Notes: generated by a model from the sequence alone, not told the origin. Positions 25,428 to 33,185 are shown, numbered from the stretch's first letter. The stretch: 64,000 bases of DNA from an uncultured Clostridium sp. (GCA_946553025.1 CAMNRM010000016.1:17877-81876); one strand, 5' to 3'. Made by a program: numbers and translations.

Positions 25428-26216
25428 TCACCATCCATGCGAAACCACCGTCAGCGCCAGCAATGCCGCCAGTTCCGCCGTCTGTAAAAACCACCCTGCC
25501 AAATCTCCGGTAATACCGCCAAATTCCCGTTTTGCCATCTTCCCGTAATAGATAAAGGTTAAAACCACAGCGCCGCCCACAGCCGCCAGTTCCCGCCAGC
25601 CAAGCAAAGCCAAACCGCAGATGATACCCGCTATCCAAGCTAAAAGCACGATTCTTGTTACGCTTTTTTGTGCACCGTCCGAAAAGCTTTTTGCCAGACC
25701 ACTGTTTTTTGCGCATGGAAAACAAACGACAGAAAGTCCGCTGAATGCCCTTTCCAGAGAAAATACCAGGCAAAAAGCTGCAGCCATCGTCCAGTTTCCT
25801 TTAGCAAGCACATCCACGTACAGCTGAACCATCGCCCCTGCATAGAAAAGGATGTATATAGCAAAACCAATCGGCGCAAACGCTCCAATATGCGGATCGC
25901 TTAAAATTTCAAGTTTCTTCTCCCTGTCCGCATAAGAACTCCGGGCATCCAGCGTGTCGAGAAAACCGTCCAGATGAATCCCTCCTGTCAGCAAAACCGG
26001 AATTGCCGAAGCAATACAGCCTGCCGTTACCGGATGCAGTGTTAAATGTGCAGCCAGACGAAGCCAAAACCAGAGCAGGCCGCCGCAGACAAAACCTACC
26101 GCCGGAAACCAGCACAGGGCATAGCGCATACGCTCCTTTGTCCACTCTACTATTGGAACAGGCAGCTTGGAATACATGGAAAATGCGATCAGAAAACCAA
26201 AGAAAAAAGTCTGCAT
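25428..26216 (-). CDS. cobS: Adenosylcobinamide-GDP ribazoletransferase (cobalamin synthase)
   Basis: CobS joins adenosylcobinamide-GDP with alpha-ribazole to complete the cobamide. The 262-residue membrane protein begins with the typical FGFLIAFSMYSKLPVP. It has the conserved acidic motif GGIHLDGFLDTLDA (about residues 77-90), which binds metal and nucleotide, followed by EILSDPHIGAFAP, then several membrane helices. With cobT, cobU and cbiB it completes the nucleotide-loop pathway in this window. A TTGCTA-17-TATAAT promoter lies about 105 bp upstream on the same strand. Confidence 0.94.
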   Translation of the reverse strand: MQTFFFGFLIAFSMYSKLPVPIVEWTKERMRYALCWFPAVGFVCGGLLWFWLRLAAHLTLHPVTAGCIASAIPVLLTGGIHLDGFLDTLDARSSYADREKKLEILSDPHIGAFAPIGFAIYILFYAGAMVQLYVDVLAKGNWTMAAAFCLVFSLERAFSGLSVVCFPCAKNSGLAKSFSDGAQKSVTRIVLLAWIAGIICGLALLGWRELAAVGGAVVLTFIYYGKMAKREFGGITGDLAGWFLQTAELAALLALTVVSHGW

Positions 26217-26321
26217 TATTTGTACCCCCTTGCTTTATATTTTCTCACTCTTTATGAAATTTTCACGAATCAGACAAAGAATAAAGAATATTCAATTGGC
26301 TGCTTCTGTCCGGCTGGTTTT

Positions 26322-26350
26322 ATTATAGAAAATGAAAAGAAAAATAGCAA
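26322..26350 (-). promoter_or_regulatory. Promoter cassette TTGCTA-17-TATAAT, copy 1 (reads toward cobS)
   Basis: On the minus strand TTGCTA (26350-26345) and TATAAT (26327-26322) are 17 bp apart, with a spacer made almost only of T and C. Nearly the same 29-bp unit precedes the AAA-ATPase genes at 28269 and 46950. Confidence 0.8.
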
Positions 26351-26374
26351 TAGAAAAATAGAAATGGGAATTTC

Positions 26375-26403
26375 TTTAAAACCTTGAAAAACTGTGGTAT
26401 ACT
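26375..26403 (+). promoter_or_regulatory. Extended -10 promoter before the Uma2 stub and AAA gene
   Basis: TATACT (26398-26403) is preceded by TGG, an extended -10, with a weak TTTAAA 17 bp upstream (26375-26380). An AAAGGAGG-type ribosome binding site and the ATG at 26453 follow. Confidence 0.55.
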
Positions 26404-26452
26404 AAAACAGAGTGAGAAGCGTTGAAATGAAGATGTAAAAGGAGGTTTCAGG

Positions 26453-26548
26453 ATGGCGTTGGCACAAGAAAAAGCATACACAATAGATGATATTTATGCT
26501 TTGCCAGAAGGAGAAAGAGCAGAGTTAATCGATGGACAGATTTATTAA
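26453..26548 (+). pseudogene. Truncated Uma2-family (DUF820) endonuclease N-terminus
   Basis: A strong AAAGGAGG site precedes an ATG whose 31-codon frame starts MALAQEKAYTIDDIYALPEG and continues to ERAELIDGQIY before TAA. That is the usual N-terminus of Uma2-type PD-(D/E)XK restriction-like proteins, which normally run to about 190 residues. Everything after the first conserved block is missing, and the AAA-ATPase gene follows at once. It is probably a fossil cut by insertion or deletion, though its promoter and ribosome binding site could still serve the downstream gene. Confidence 0.7.
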
Positions 26549-26612
26549 TATAAAACCAAATCTTAGTACAATAAATAAGCTGTTACAACAAGCAGAGGGG
26601 GTGAAAGAATCC

Positions 26613-28184
26613 ATGGGAAATTATCTAAACCCGGGCAATGAAGGTTTTCGTAAAATGATAAATTCAGAAATTTATATTGATAAGACGGGAATGTTAAATT
26701 ATACAAACCATGTGCTTAATACGATGCAAAACTGCCTTTGTGTCAGTCGTCCGCGCCGTTTTGGAAAGTCGATGGCGGCGGCTATGCTGGCGGCTTATTA
26801 TAGCCGTGAATGTGATTCCAAGGCCCTTTTTTCTGGATATATCATTGCTGAAAGTAAAGAGTTTGAAAAATACCTGAATCAATATGATACCATTTTTTTA
26901 AACATGCAGGAATTTTTAAGTCAAAGCAGGGATGTTGAAGGGATGCTGGATTTGCTGCGAAGAACGGTACTATGGGATTTGCTGGGAAAATATCCGGATT
27001 TCCGTTATTTTGACCCAGAGAATTTGACAAGAACAATGCAGGATATTTACAGTAATACAAAGTGCCCATTTGTGGTGATTATCGATGAGTGGGACTGTGT
27101 TTTTCGTGAATATAAAAAGAATAAAAAGGCTCAGGAGCAATATCTGGATTTTTTGCGTGATTTGATGAAGGATAAGGATTATATTCATCTGGCCTACATG
27201 ACAGGAATTCTTCCGATCAAGAAATATGGTACACATTCGGCGTTAAATATGTTTGATGAATTTACAATGCTGGACCCGGGGCCATTGGCTTCTTATGTGG
27301 GATTTACAGAAAGGGAAGTGGAGAAACTCTGCGCAGACTATGGGATGGAAATGGAAGAGGTAAAAAACTGGTATGATGGTTATTCTTTTGCAAAAGAACC
27401 CTTAATTTACAGTCCACGTTCTGTAGTCAACTGTATGCGTTTTGGAAAGATTGGGAATTATTGGAATCAAACAGAAACTTTTGAAGCGCTGCAGGTTTAT
27501 ATTGATATGAATTTTGAACATTTGAAAGAGGATATTCTGCGTATGATTGCCGGGGAGAAGGTTCCGGTAAATACGGGAAGTTTTGCCAATGATATGGAAA
27601 CTTTCAGGACAAAGGATGATGTTCTTACTCTGCTTATTCATCTGGGTTATCTGGGCTATGACGAAGTAAATCAATGTGTATTTATCCCGAACAGTGAAGT
27701 TCGTGCGGAGTATGTCAATGCTATTTCCGTATCGGATTGGGGAGAGGTATCCAGGGCATTGAAAAATTCAGCAATGATGTTAAATGCGAGTTGGCAGAAA
27801 GATACTGACCAGGTTGCTCAAGGAATGAAAGAAGCTCATTTTGAAACATCTTATCTTCAATATAATGATGAGAATGCTTTGTCTTATGTGATTTCGCTGG
27901 CTTTGTATGCAGCAAGAAATTTTTATACGATACATCGGGAATTGGCGGGTGGTAAGGGATTTGCCGATTTGGTATTTATTCCGAGAAAACGTTTCGCGGA
28001 TAAACCGGCCCTGGTTGTTGAGTTGAAATGGGATAAAACAGTTCATGGGGCGTTGGAACAGATAAAAAAGAAAGAATATTGTAAAAGTCTGGAAGAATAT
28101 CGGGGGAACCTTCTTTTAGTTGGAATAAATTATAACCGGAAAACGAAAGAACATGAATGTGTAATAGAAGAGGGGAAAAAGTAA
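26613..28184 (+). CDS. AAA-ATPase-like protein with C-terminal PD-(D/E)XK nuclease-like domain (copy 1)
   Basis: This protein of about 523 residues belongs to the AAA-ATPase-like/DUF1703 type that is abundant in gut Clostridia and Bacteroidetes. The P-loop region is RPRRFGKS (about residues 46-53), Walker B is VVIIDEWD (154-161), and GFTEREVEKL with WYDGYSF follows. The C-terminus has a PD-(D/E)XK-like pattern: GGKGFADLVFIP, then LVVELKWDK. The biological role is unknown; mobile or defence-related functions have been proposed for such genes. ATG 26613 matches the family start (YLNPGNEGFRKMINSEIYID); an in-frame ATG at 26532 overlaps the Uma2 stub. A terminator follows. Confidence 0.88.
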   Translation: MGNYLNPGNEGFRKMINSEIYIDKTGMLNYTNHVLNTMQNCLCVSRPRRFGKSMAAAMLAAYYSRECDSKALFSGYIIAESKEFEKYLNQYDTIFLNMQEFLSQSRDVEGMLDLLRRTVLWDLLGKYPDFRYFDPENLTRTMQDIYSNTKCPFVVIIDEWDCVFREYKKNKKAQEQYLDFLRDLMKDKDYIHLAYMTGILPIKKYGTHSALNMFDEFTMLDPGPLASYVGFTEREVEKLCADYGMEMEEVKNWYDGYSFAKEPLIYSPRSVVNCMRFGKIGNYWNQTETFEALQVYIDMNFEHLKEDILRMIAGEKVPVNTGSFANDMETFRTKDDVLTLLIHLGYLGYDEVNQCVFIPNSEVRAEYVNAISVSDWGEVSRALKNSAMMLNASWQKDTDQVAQGMKEAHFETSYLQYNDENALSYVISLALYAARNFYTIHRELAGGKGFADLVFIPRKRFADKPALVVELKWDKTVHGALEQIKKKEYCKSLEEYRGNLLLVGINYNRKTKEHECVIEEGKK

Positions 28185-28208
28185 TTAAAGCAACCGCGCT
28201 ACGGCGCG

Positions 28209-28235
28209 AGAGTCCGGAAAGCCGGACTCTTTTGT
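28209..28235 (+). terminator. Intrinsic terminator after AAA copy 1
   Basis: AGAGTCCGG (28209-28217) pairs with CCGGACTCT (28222-28230) around a 4-nt loop, followed by TTTTG. It lies in the convergent space between two AAA genes. Confidence 0.85.
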
Positions 28236-28268
28236 ATATCGATGATAATAATCTTGGTGCGAAAATCA

Positions 28269-29969
28269 TTATCCAAGGATGACCTTGCAGTACTTTTTAT
28301 AAAAGGCAATCCCGTAGGTAATGATTTTTTTCATGCCGTCTTTTAGGAGTGCTGCATCATACCGTTTTTCTTTAATCTGCCGCAAGGCTTCCCGACAGCT
28401 GTTTTCCAGATCGCCGTCTTCGGCATACTTAATTTCTATAATTACGCCAATTCTGTTTTCGGTCTTTATGGAGATATCACTGTAACCTTCTCCCGATTCT
28501 GCATTGGATTCAATTTCCCAATTATTCTCATATTGCAGTAACCCTAAGAGGATTCCGTGAAAGAAGTTTTCTTTCATTTCCTTTTTTACCGCAGTATCAC
28601 GGATACTGATGGATTTCCACAGATAATCATTTAACAGTTCTTCAATTCTGGAGGCATCGCCGTTGGGGAATGAGGTGCAAAACCGCTCTAACTTTTCCGG
28701 ATCTGCTCTGGTTTCTTCTTTAAACCATTCCTGAATCTGTGTGATAAACAGTTCACGGATTTCCCGGTTGGGAATTGCCAGCGGATACATCTTTCCGGAT
28801 TTCGGGCCTTTTTGCGTTAAATATCCGGTAGTGAACAATACGCTCCAGAGGTTGTCTATGGAGGAATCCAATTCACTGTAAGTTAATTCCTGGTTAATGG
28901 ATTTTGTGATGCTGTTTCCGTCAATTAAACGCTCAATTTCACTTCGGGTCTGTCGGTTGGCCTTTCCGATAAAACGCTTTATCATAGCATTTCCACTGGT
29001 ATTGGCCCAATAGTTTTCCGGTTCTGCATGGGGATCTTTAAGCAGGGCCTGGGTGTATTTGATAACGTCCCAGGGGCAGTAGATGGAGGTATTTCCAAAC
29101 TGATAACCATTGTACCAGTCCCGCATGGTTTCCCGGGCATCTTCCAGTCCATAATCGGTCAGAAGTTTTTCTACCTCGCTCTCGGTGAACCCAAAAGCTT
29201 CATTAAAATAGGCATCCGTAATGGTCATGACATTGAGATTATTTAGTCCGGTAAATATGCTTTCCCTGGAAATACGCAGACATCCGGTTAAGACGGCAAA
29301 GTACAGAGATTCATTGGTTTTTAACGCATTGTTCAGTAAGCTTCGGATGCAGGAAAGCATTTCATGGTAATAGCCTTCCTGAAATGCCTTATCTAAGGGA
29401 ACATCATACTCATCGATTAATAAGATAACTTGATTTCCGTAATGTTTGGAGAGGAGCTGTGCAAGTGTCTTCAGACTGGTGAGCAATACGGCATCCTGCA
29501 TGGCAAAAAGATTATCCTGAGTTTTGCTTACTTCAATAAGCTGGAGATACAGGCTGCGCTCTTCGTCAGATAATCGACTGCTGTCCGCCAGAAAGCGAAA
29601 CCGCAGGGCCTCCATACCGATAACCGAACGCAGGGCTGCACAGGCAGCCGGGTAATCCGGCCCTTCTACCGATTTAAGGCTTATGGAAATCACCGGAAAT
29701 TTCCCCATATAGTTTTCACATAATTCTGCTTGTTCCGCGATAGCCAGTCCATCAAATAAAGTTTTATCTGTGCCAATTTCAAAAAATGCCTTTAACATGC
29801 TTAAATTCAACGATTTCCCAAAACGCCGGGGGCGGGTGAAAAGGTTTACTTCTCCCCCATTGTGTAGTAAGTCGGCAATAAACATGGTTTTGTCGATATA
29901 GTAAAAATTCTCTTTAGAAATTTTTTCAAAGCTTTCAGTACCAATGGGCAGTTTTTTTCGCATAAGCAA
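28269..29969 (-). CDS. AAA-ATPase-like protein with PD-(D/E)XK nuclease-like domain (copy 2, divergent subfamily)
   Basis: The 566-residue protein has the same architecture as the copies at 26613 and 46950 but belongs to a different subfamily. It starts KKLPIGTESFEKISKENFYY and has the P-loop TRPRRFGKSLNLSML, a Walker B LLIDEYDVPLDKA, and WYNGYQFG. The C-terminal nuclease-like core is GEGYSDISIKTE with VIIEIKYAEDGD. No frameshift is seen, so it is probably functional. It is convergent with copy 1. Its promoter is the conserved TTGCTA-17-TATAAT unit. Role unknown. Confidence 0.88.
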   Translation of the reverse strand: MLMRKKLPIGTESFEKISKENFYYIDKTMFIADLLHNGGEVNLFTRPRRFGKSLNLSMLKAFFEIGTDKTLFDGLAIAEQAELCENYMGKFPVISISLKSVEGPDYPAACAALRSVIGMEALRFRFLADSSRLSDEERSLYLQLIEVSKTQDNLFAMQDAVLLTSLKTLAQLLSKHYGNQVILLIDEYDVPLDKAFQEGYYHEMLSCIRSLLNNALKTNESLYFAVLTGCLRISRESIFTGLNNLNVMTITDAYFNEAFGFTESEVEKLLTDYGLEDARETMRDWYNGYQFGNTSIYCPWDVIKYTQALLKDPHAEPENYWANTSGNAMIKRFIGKANRQTRSEIERLIDGNSITKSINQELTYSELDSSIDNLWSVLFTTGYLTQKGPKSGKMYPLAIPNREIRELFITQIQEWFKEETRADPEKLERFCTSFPNGDASRIEELLNDYLWKSISIRDTAVKKEMKENFFHGILLGLLQYENNWEIESNAESGEGYSDISIKTENRIGVIIEIKYAEDGDLENSCREALRQIKEKRYDAALLKDGMKKIITYGIAFYKKYCKVILG

Positions 29970-29994
29970 TATTCTCCTTGAATTTTATGATTTT

Positions 29995-30023
29995 ATTATA
30001 GGGAAAGGGAAGAAAAATAGCAA
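29995..30023 (-). promoter_or_regulatory. Promoter cassette TTGCTA-17-TATAAT, copy 2
   Basis: On the minus strand TTGCTA (30023-30018) and TATAAT (30000-29995) are 17 bp apart, with the spacer TTTTTCTTCCCTTTCCC. It lies 26 bp before the ATG of AAA copy 2 and matches the units at 26322 and 48552. Confidence 0.88.
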
Positions 30024-30142
30024 CAGGAAAATGATATGGGATTTTAATGGGGGATGGATATGGGAAACCGGATGTTATTCATTATGGATAGACCGATTTT
30101 TATTTTGTTTGGATAAGAGAGATTCAAAAATTTTTCGCAATA

Positions 30143-30172
30143 CAAAAAAACAGGTTCCTCAAATGAAACCTG
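30143..30172 (-). terminator. Leftward intrinsic terminator just outside the left inversion site
   Basis: Read on the minus strand, CAGGTT (30172-30167) and AACCTG (30156-30151) form a stem followed by seven T. It can end transcripts leaving the recombinase gene, or transcripts of a flipped promoter. Apart from this, the promoter above and the left site, I see nothing gene-like between 29970 and 30319. Confidence 0.75.
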
Positions 30173-30258
30173 CGGACGAAAACTTGTTTATTTTCTGGCG
30201 CAGAATACCCATGAATAGATGAACAAAAATGGTAATTTACGGCAATTGGTGGGACATT

Positions 30259-30287
30259 TTTTCGTAGACTGACCTATTCTGCGAAAA
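30259..30287 (+). repeat. Left inverted recombination-site-like element (29 bp)
   Basis: The arms TTTTCGTAGA (30259-30268) and TCTGCGAAAA (30278-30287) are inverted repeats with one mismatch around the 9-nt core ctgacctat. Read on the opposite strand, 27 of 29 bases equal the element at 31710-31738. The form, two recombinase-binding arms around a short asymmetric core, is that of a tyrosine-recombinase crossover site. Confidence 0.85.
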
Positions 30288-30319
30288 TCTTTCCTAAATC
30301 CTATCAATGCAAGGTGTGT

Positions 30320-31471
30320 TTAAGTTTCCTGACCATAAATCTGACCATAAAAAACCGGAAGCCTCTCCATCTGCCTCCGCCTGGAATCCATTGTTGGATG
30401 TACATAGCGATTCAATGTGACTTTCACATCGGAATGACCAAGAATCACACTCAGGGTTTTTATATCCATACCGCTTTCTACACAATTTGTGGCAAAAGTA
30501 TGGCGAAGGATGTGGAAATTCCTGTTATCTACCTCTGCCTCTCTCAAAATCTTTTGAAACCGATACTGCATCGTCCTGGGTTCCAGAGGGCTGTCCCCGC
30601 CAAACACATAGGTCTTATCTCTCTTCAGCTTTTTTAACACTTCCAGAATCTCGTCGGTAAGTGGAATTGTTCTTCTGGAAGATGAACTTTTGGGGATGCT
30701 TTCCATAAGGATGGTCTTTGTCATATATCCTTCTACTGCAATACGCTGAACTGTACGGTTTACTGTTACCGTTTTGTCGTTAAAATCAAAATCCGTCCAT
30801 TTCAGCGCACATAATTCTCCCAGGCGTATCCCAGTATACAGGCAGAGGAGCAGGGCAACCTTAAATAAATCCAAACTTTCATAAATACAGGCTAGAAGTC
30901 GGGACTGCTCATTTTTCTTTAATATCTCCACTGACCATTTCTCCTGCTTCGTTGCTTCCAGCTTTAATACAGGAATGAGGACAGAATACTCTCTCGCTGC
31001 GAATGTAAAGATCTGGTTGGCAACACAACAAACACTCTTTTTGACACTGTCAGACAGGTTGCTTCCCGATAAATGGTCAGAAATCTTTTTCTGAAATCCC
31101 AGATCCGATATATCGGAAAGCAGGCATGAACCCAATACTTCTTCCAGGTGAAGCCTGTAGATATTGCTATATTTTACATAGGTAGAATACTTCCGTCTGT
31201 CCGCTGTTTTTGTCAACCATTGTCTTGCTGCTTCAGAAAACAGAATCCTTGGAATGGGTTCATTTCCTGTGTTAGGTACACACACAGCCTCATATCCAAG
31301 GACTTTTTCTGCTGCTTGGATAGCTGCGATTCGCTTTTCCTTAACCTCATCATATGTATTCCCGTACACGGAATGGTAGGTTTTCCGGCCTCTCTCCTCT
31401 CCGCCTGTTCGATAACGTGCCTCCCATCTTCCATCTTTTCTTTTCCAGATGCTTTCACCATGCCTTGCCAT
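30320..31471 (-). CDS. Tyrosine-type site-specific recombinase/integrase
   Basis: This 383-residue recombinase has an N-terminal AP2-like arm-binding domain (SIWKRKDGRWEARYRTGG), a SAM-like core-binding domain (about residues 75-165) and a C-terminal catalytic domain. The catalytic residues are complete: Arg216 in TGIRLGEL, His320 and Arg323 in HILRHTF, His346 in LGHSD and nucleophile Tyr356 in LNRYVHP. ATG 31471 is chosen because GGAGGAA stands just before it and the family start MARHGESIWKRKDGRW follows; the open frame extends 97 codons upstream without such support. The gene lies wholly between the two inverted sites, so it may flip itself. Confidence 0.95.
   Translation of the reverse strand: MARHGESIWKRKDGRWEARYRTGGEERGRKTYHSVYGNTYDEVKEKRIAAIQAAEKVLGYEAVCVPNTGNEPIPRILFSEAARQWLTKTADRRKYSTYVKYSNIYRLHLEEVLGSCLLSDISDLGFQKKISDHLSGSNLSDSVKKSVCCVANQIFTFAAREYSVLIPVLKLEATKQEKWSVEILKKNEQSRLLACIYESLDLFKVALLLCLYTGIRLGELCALKWTDFDFNDKTVTVNRTVQRIAVEGYMTKTILMESIPKSSSSRRTIPLTDEILEVLKKLKRDKTYVFGGDSPLEPRTMQYRFQKILREAEVDNRNFHILRHTFATNCVESGMDIKTLSVILGHSDVKVTLNRYVHPTMDSRRRQMERLPVFYGQIYGQET
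30330..30354 (+). repeat. Arm-type direct repeats TGACCATAA, left pair
   Basis: TGACCATAA occurs at 30330-30338 and 30342-30350, 12 bp apart, inside the last codons of the recombinase gene. An equally spaced pair occurs at 31517-31537 near the other end of the segment, in the same orientation. They may be binding sites of the recombinase N-terminal domain. Confidence 0.65.
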
Positions 31472-31516
31472 TGTTTGTTCCTCCTTTGTCTGCCCGGGAT
31501 AATTTCCCAAAGATTT

Positions 31517-31537
31517 TGACCATGAAAGTGACCATAA
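31517..31537 (+). repeat. Arm-type direct repeats TGACCATRA, right pair
   Basis: TGACCATGA at 31517-31525 and TGACCATAA at 31529-31537 are 12 bp apart, like the left pair, and lie in the recombinase 5' leader. Confidence 0.65.
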
Positions 31538-31637
31538 AAATCTTGCTCCCCTTAAGTTTTTTGCCCTGATAGAATATTCATTACCCATAATAGCCGCTGT
31601 TATATCTACCCAAAAACTACCAAGAGTTAAAAAATTG

Positions 31638-31666
31638 TTGCGATTCTCTATTAAGTATGATAGAAT
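31638..31666 (+). promoter_or_regulatory. Outward promoter inside the invertible segment, reading toward the TnpB-like gene
   Basis: TTGCGA (31638-31643) and TAGAAT (31661-31666) are 17 bp apart, with TGA directly before the -10 (extended -10). It sits 43 bp inside the right recombination site and points out through it toward the gene at 31809. Flipping the segment would turn it toward the leftward terminator at 30143. Confidence 0.78.
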
Positions 31667-31709
31667 AGTGCCGATATAATTAACAACGCAGAAAAGATGT
31701 CGGATTTTC

Positions 31710-31738
31710 TTTTCGCAGAATAGGTCAATCTGCGAAAA
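31710..31738 (+). repeat. Right inverted recombination-site-like element (29 bp)
   Basis: TTTTCGCAGA (31710-31719) and TCTGCGAAAA (31729-31738) are a perfect 10-bp inverted repeat around the 9-nt core ataggtcaa. Relative to the left site it is inverted, with 27 of 29 positions matching and cores differing at one base. Confidence 0.88.
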
Positions 31739-31808
31739 ATGAATCTTGTCTGGATGCATCAAGTTCCGATTGCTGTCTGGCCGGACTTATTCGGCTGGGA
31801 GGGGTGGT

Positions 31809-33185
31809 ATGAAAGGGCATAAGGATACTATATATAAGACTGTTTACCAATACAATCAGAATCCGATTTCCAGATTTGATATGGAACGGATGCAGGAGAT
31901 TGCCAGGGATTGCAGGGAGGTTAAAAATTCCGTTTACGAAAGATATGGCGGAATTCGGGGTATTTCTAAGATTTATCCCGGTTACACTGCGCAGAATGAG
32001 ATGACAAAGAGTGGAATCCGGGAAAGACTTAATCTTCCATCTGTGTATTTTTATTTGTCAATTTTTGACGCTCTTGGAGATATTAAGAGCCAATGGGCGT
32101 ACACGAAAAAACAGATCGAAAAAAACATCCGTGCCAATCCGAATTTGACACCGGAGGATCGGCATTATCTGCGATTTGTGATGAAGCAGAGCCAGTGCTT
32201 TGAATCTGTACTGACTGGAGAAACGCTGAAACTTTCTAATATATGGGAGGAAAGATATGCGGCTGTCCGTGAAGGTGTGGATACACACAGACTGGATCAG
32301 TATCTGCGCAGGCAGGTGCGAAGCCATCTGGGCAGATCACATACTGATGTGGCAGATGGGTTTCCGGCTTCCCCTAAAGGATACCGATATGCAGATCATG
32401 GGATTTATCTTGCTATGAAGGAGAGAGGAAAAAGGCTTTTCATCCCATTGACGGACAATAACCGATATGACCGGCAGATTTATATTCACCTTTATCCAAA
32501 AGAAGGAAAGGTGCGGATCGCTGTACCTATTGAGATCAGGCAGAGGCATCCGGCAGGCTATGCGGGAGAGATTGGTTTGGCAATGGGACTAAAATGTATG
32601 TTTGTAACCGATCAGGGCAGAACTTATGGAGAAAAATATCTGGAATATCAGTCTGCGCTTACTGATTATGTGCGGGAAAGACTGCCCCGCCACCAGAGAA
32701 ATGCAAAAAGCAATCCCGGTATGAAGAAGTATAATGCAGGGAAGGCAAAGCTGGAAAGAATAATGCACAGTTATGTAAATTCGGAGATTAACCGGATGCT
32801 GGAAACAGAAAAGCCGGAAATCATTTATCTTCCCAAACTGCCCGCTACGCCAAAAGCAGGGTTTAACCGCAGGATAAATGCTACAGTCAGTATGTGGCAG
32901 AGAGGCTATATCAAAAGCAGGCTGATCAGAAAGTGTGAAGAGCGATCCATCAAGCTGGTGGAAGTGTTTGGGAAAGGAATCAGTATGCAATGCAGCCGCT
33001 GCGGAATGGATGGGGTGAAGGACAATGATGCGTTTTATTGCCCGTCCTGTGGAAACAGGATTCCAGAAAGGCAGAATACGGCAAGGAACGTTCTGAAAAG
33101 AGGACTGGAAATACAGAAAAAAGAGAGAAGCAAAAAGCAGGACAGGGAAGAAGCAGAGGAGAAATCTGCGGGGACTGAAGAATAA
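31809..33185 (+). CDS. TnpB-like protein with all three RuvC catalytic residues replaced (TldR-like)
   Basis: The 458-residue protein has the full frame of the large TnpB family: an N-terminal WED/REC-like part (YKTVYQYNQNPISRFDMERM), a split RuvC domain and a C4 zinc finger (Cys395, Cys398, Cys411, Cys414). The catalytic positions are changed. RuvC-I reads IGLAMGL (Ala258 where family members have Asp in IDLGL). RuvC-II reads IIYLPKL (Pro342 for Glu). RuvC-III reads PERQNTARN (Arg421 for Asp). It should therefore bind guide RNA and DNA without cutting, as known for TldR repressors. The start is taken at ATG 31809 after GGGAGGGG; ATG 31746 overlaps the flank of the inversion site. No TnpA transposase is adjacent. 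Confidence 0.85.
   Translation: MKGHKDTIYKTVYQYNQNPISRFDMERMQEIARDCREVKNSVYERYGGIRGISKIYPGYTAQNEMTKSGIRERLNLPSVYFYLSIFDALGDIKSQWAYTKKQIEKNIRANPNLTPEDRHYLRFVMKQSQCFESVLTGETLKLSNIWEERYAAVREGVDTHRLDQYLRRQVRSHLGRSHTDVADGFPASPKGYRYADHGIYLAMKERGKRLFIPLTDNNRYDRQIYIHLYPKEGKVRIAVPIEIRQRHPAGYAGEIGLAMGLKCMFVTDQGRTYGEKYLEYQSALTDYVRERLPRHQRNAKSNPGMKKYNAGKAKLERIMHSYVNSEINRMLETEKPEIIYLPKLPATPKAGFNRRINATVSMWQRGYIKSRLIRKCEERSIKLVEVFGKGISMQCSRCGMDGVKDNDAFYCPSCGNRIPERQNTARNVLKRGLEIQKKERSKKQDREEAEEKSAGTEE

Noticed and set aside
25363..25773. 136-codon frame on the minus strand overlapping cobS
   Set aside because: A shadow of cobS in another frame; no independent start signals.
26384..26403. TTGAAA/TATACT as a standard promoter before the Uma2 stub
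   Set aside because: The spacing is only 8 bp; the extended -10 with TTTAAA at 17 bp is more plausible.
30222..30245. Match between the candidate guide start (ACAAAAATG) and sequence near the left inversion site
   Set aside because: Only nine bases, mostly A, match; expected by chance in an AT-rich region.
31472..31762. 97-codon N-terminal extension of the recombinase
   Set aside because: It crosses the outward promoter and the right inversion site, lacks a ribosome binding site and precedes the normal family start at 31471, which has GGAGGAA in front.
31746..31808. 21-codon extension of the TnpB-like protein
   Set aside because: No ribosome binding site; GGGAGGGG directly precedes ATG 31809, after which the family sequence begins.
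31809..33185. Ordinary active IS605 TnpB transposon accessory gene
   Set aside because: The three catalytic acidic residues are all replaced, no TnpA is nearby, and no obvious IS605-type left and right ends were seen.
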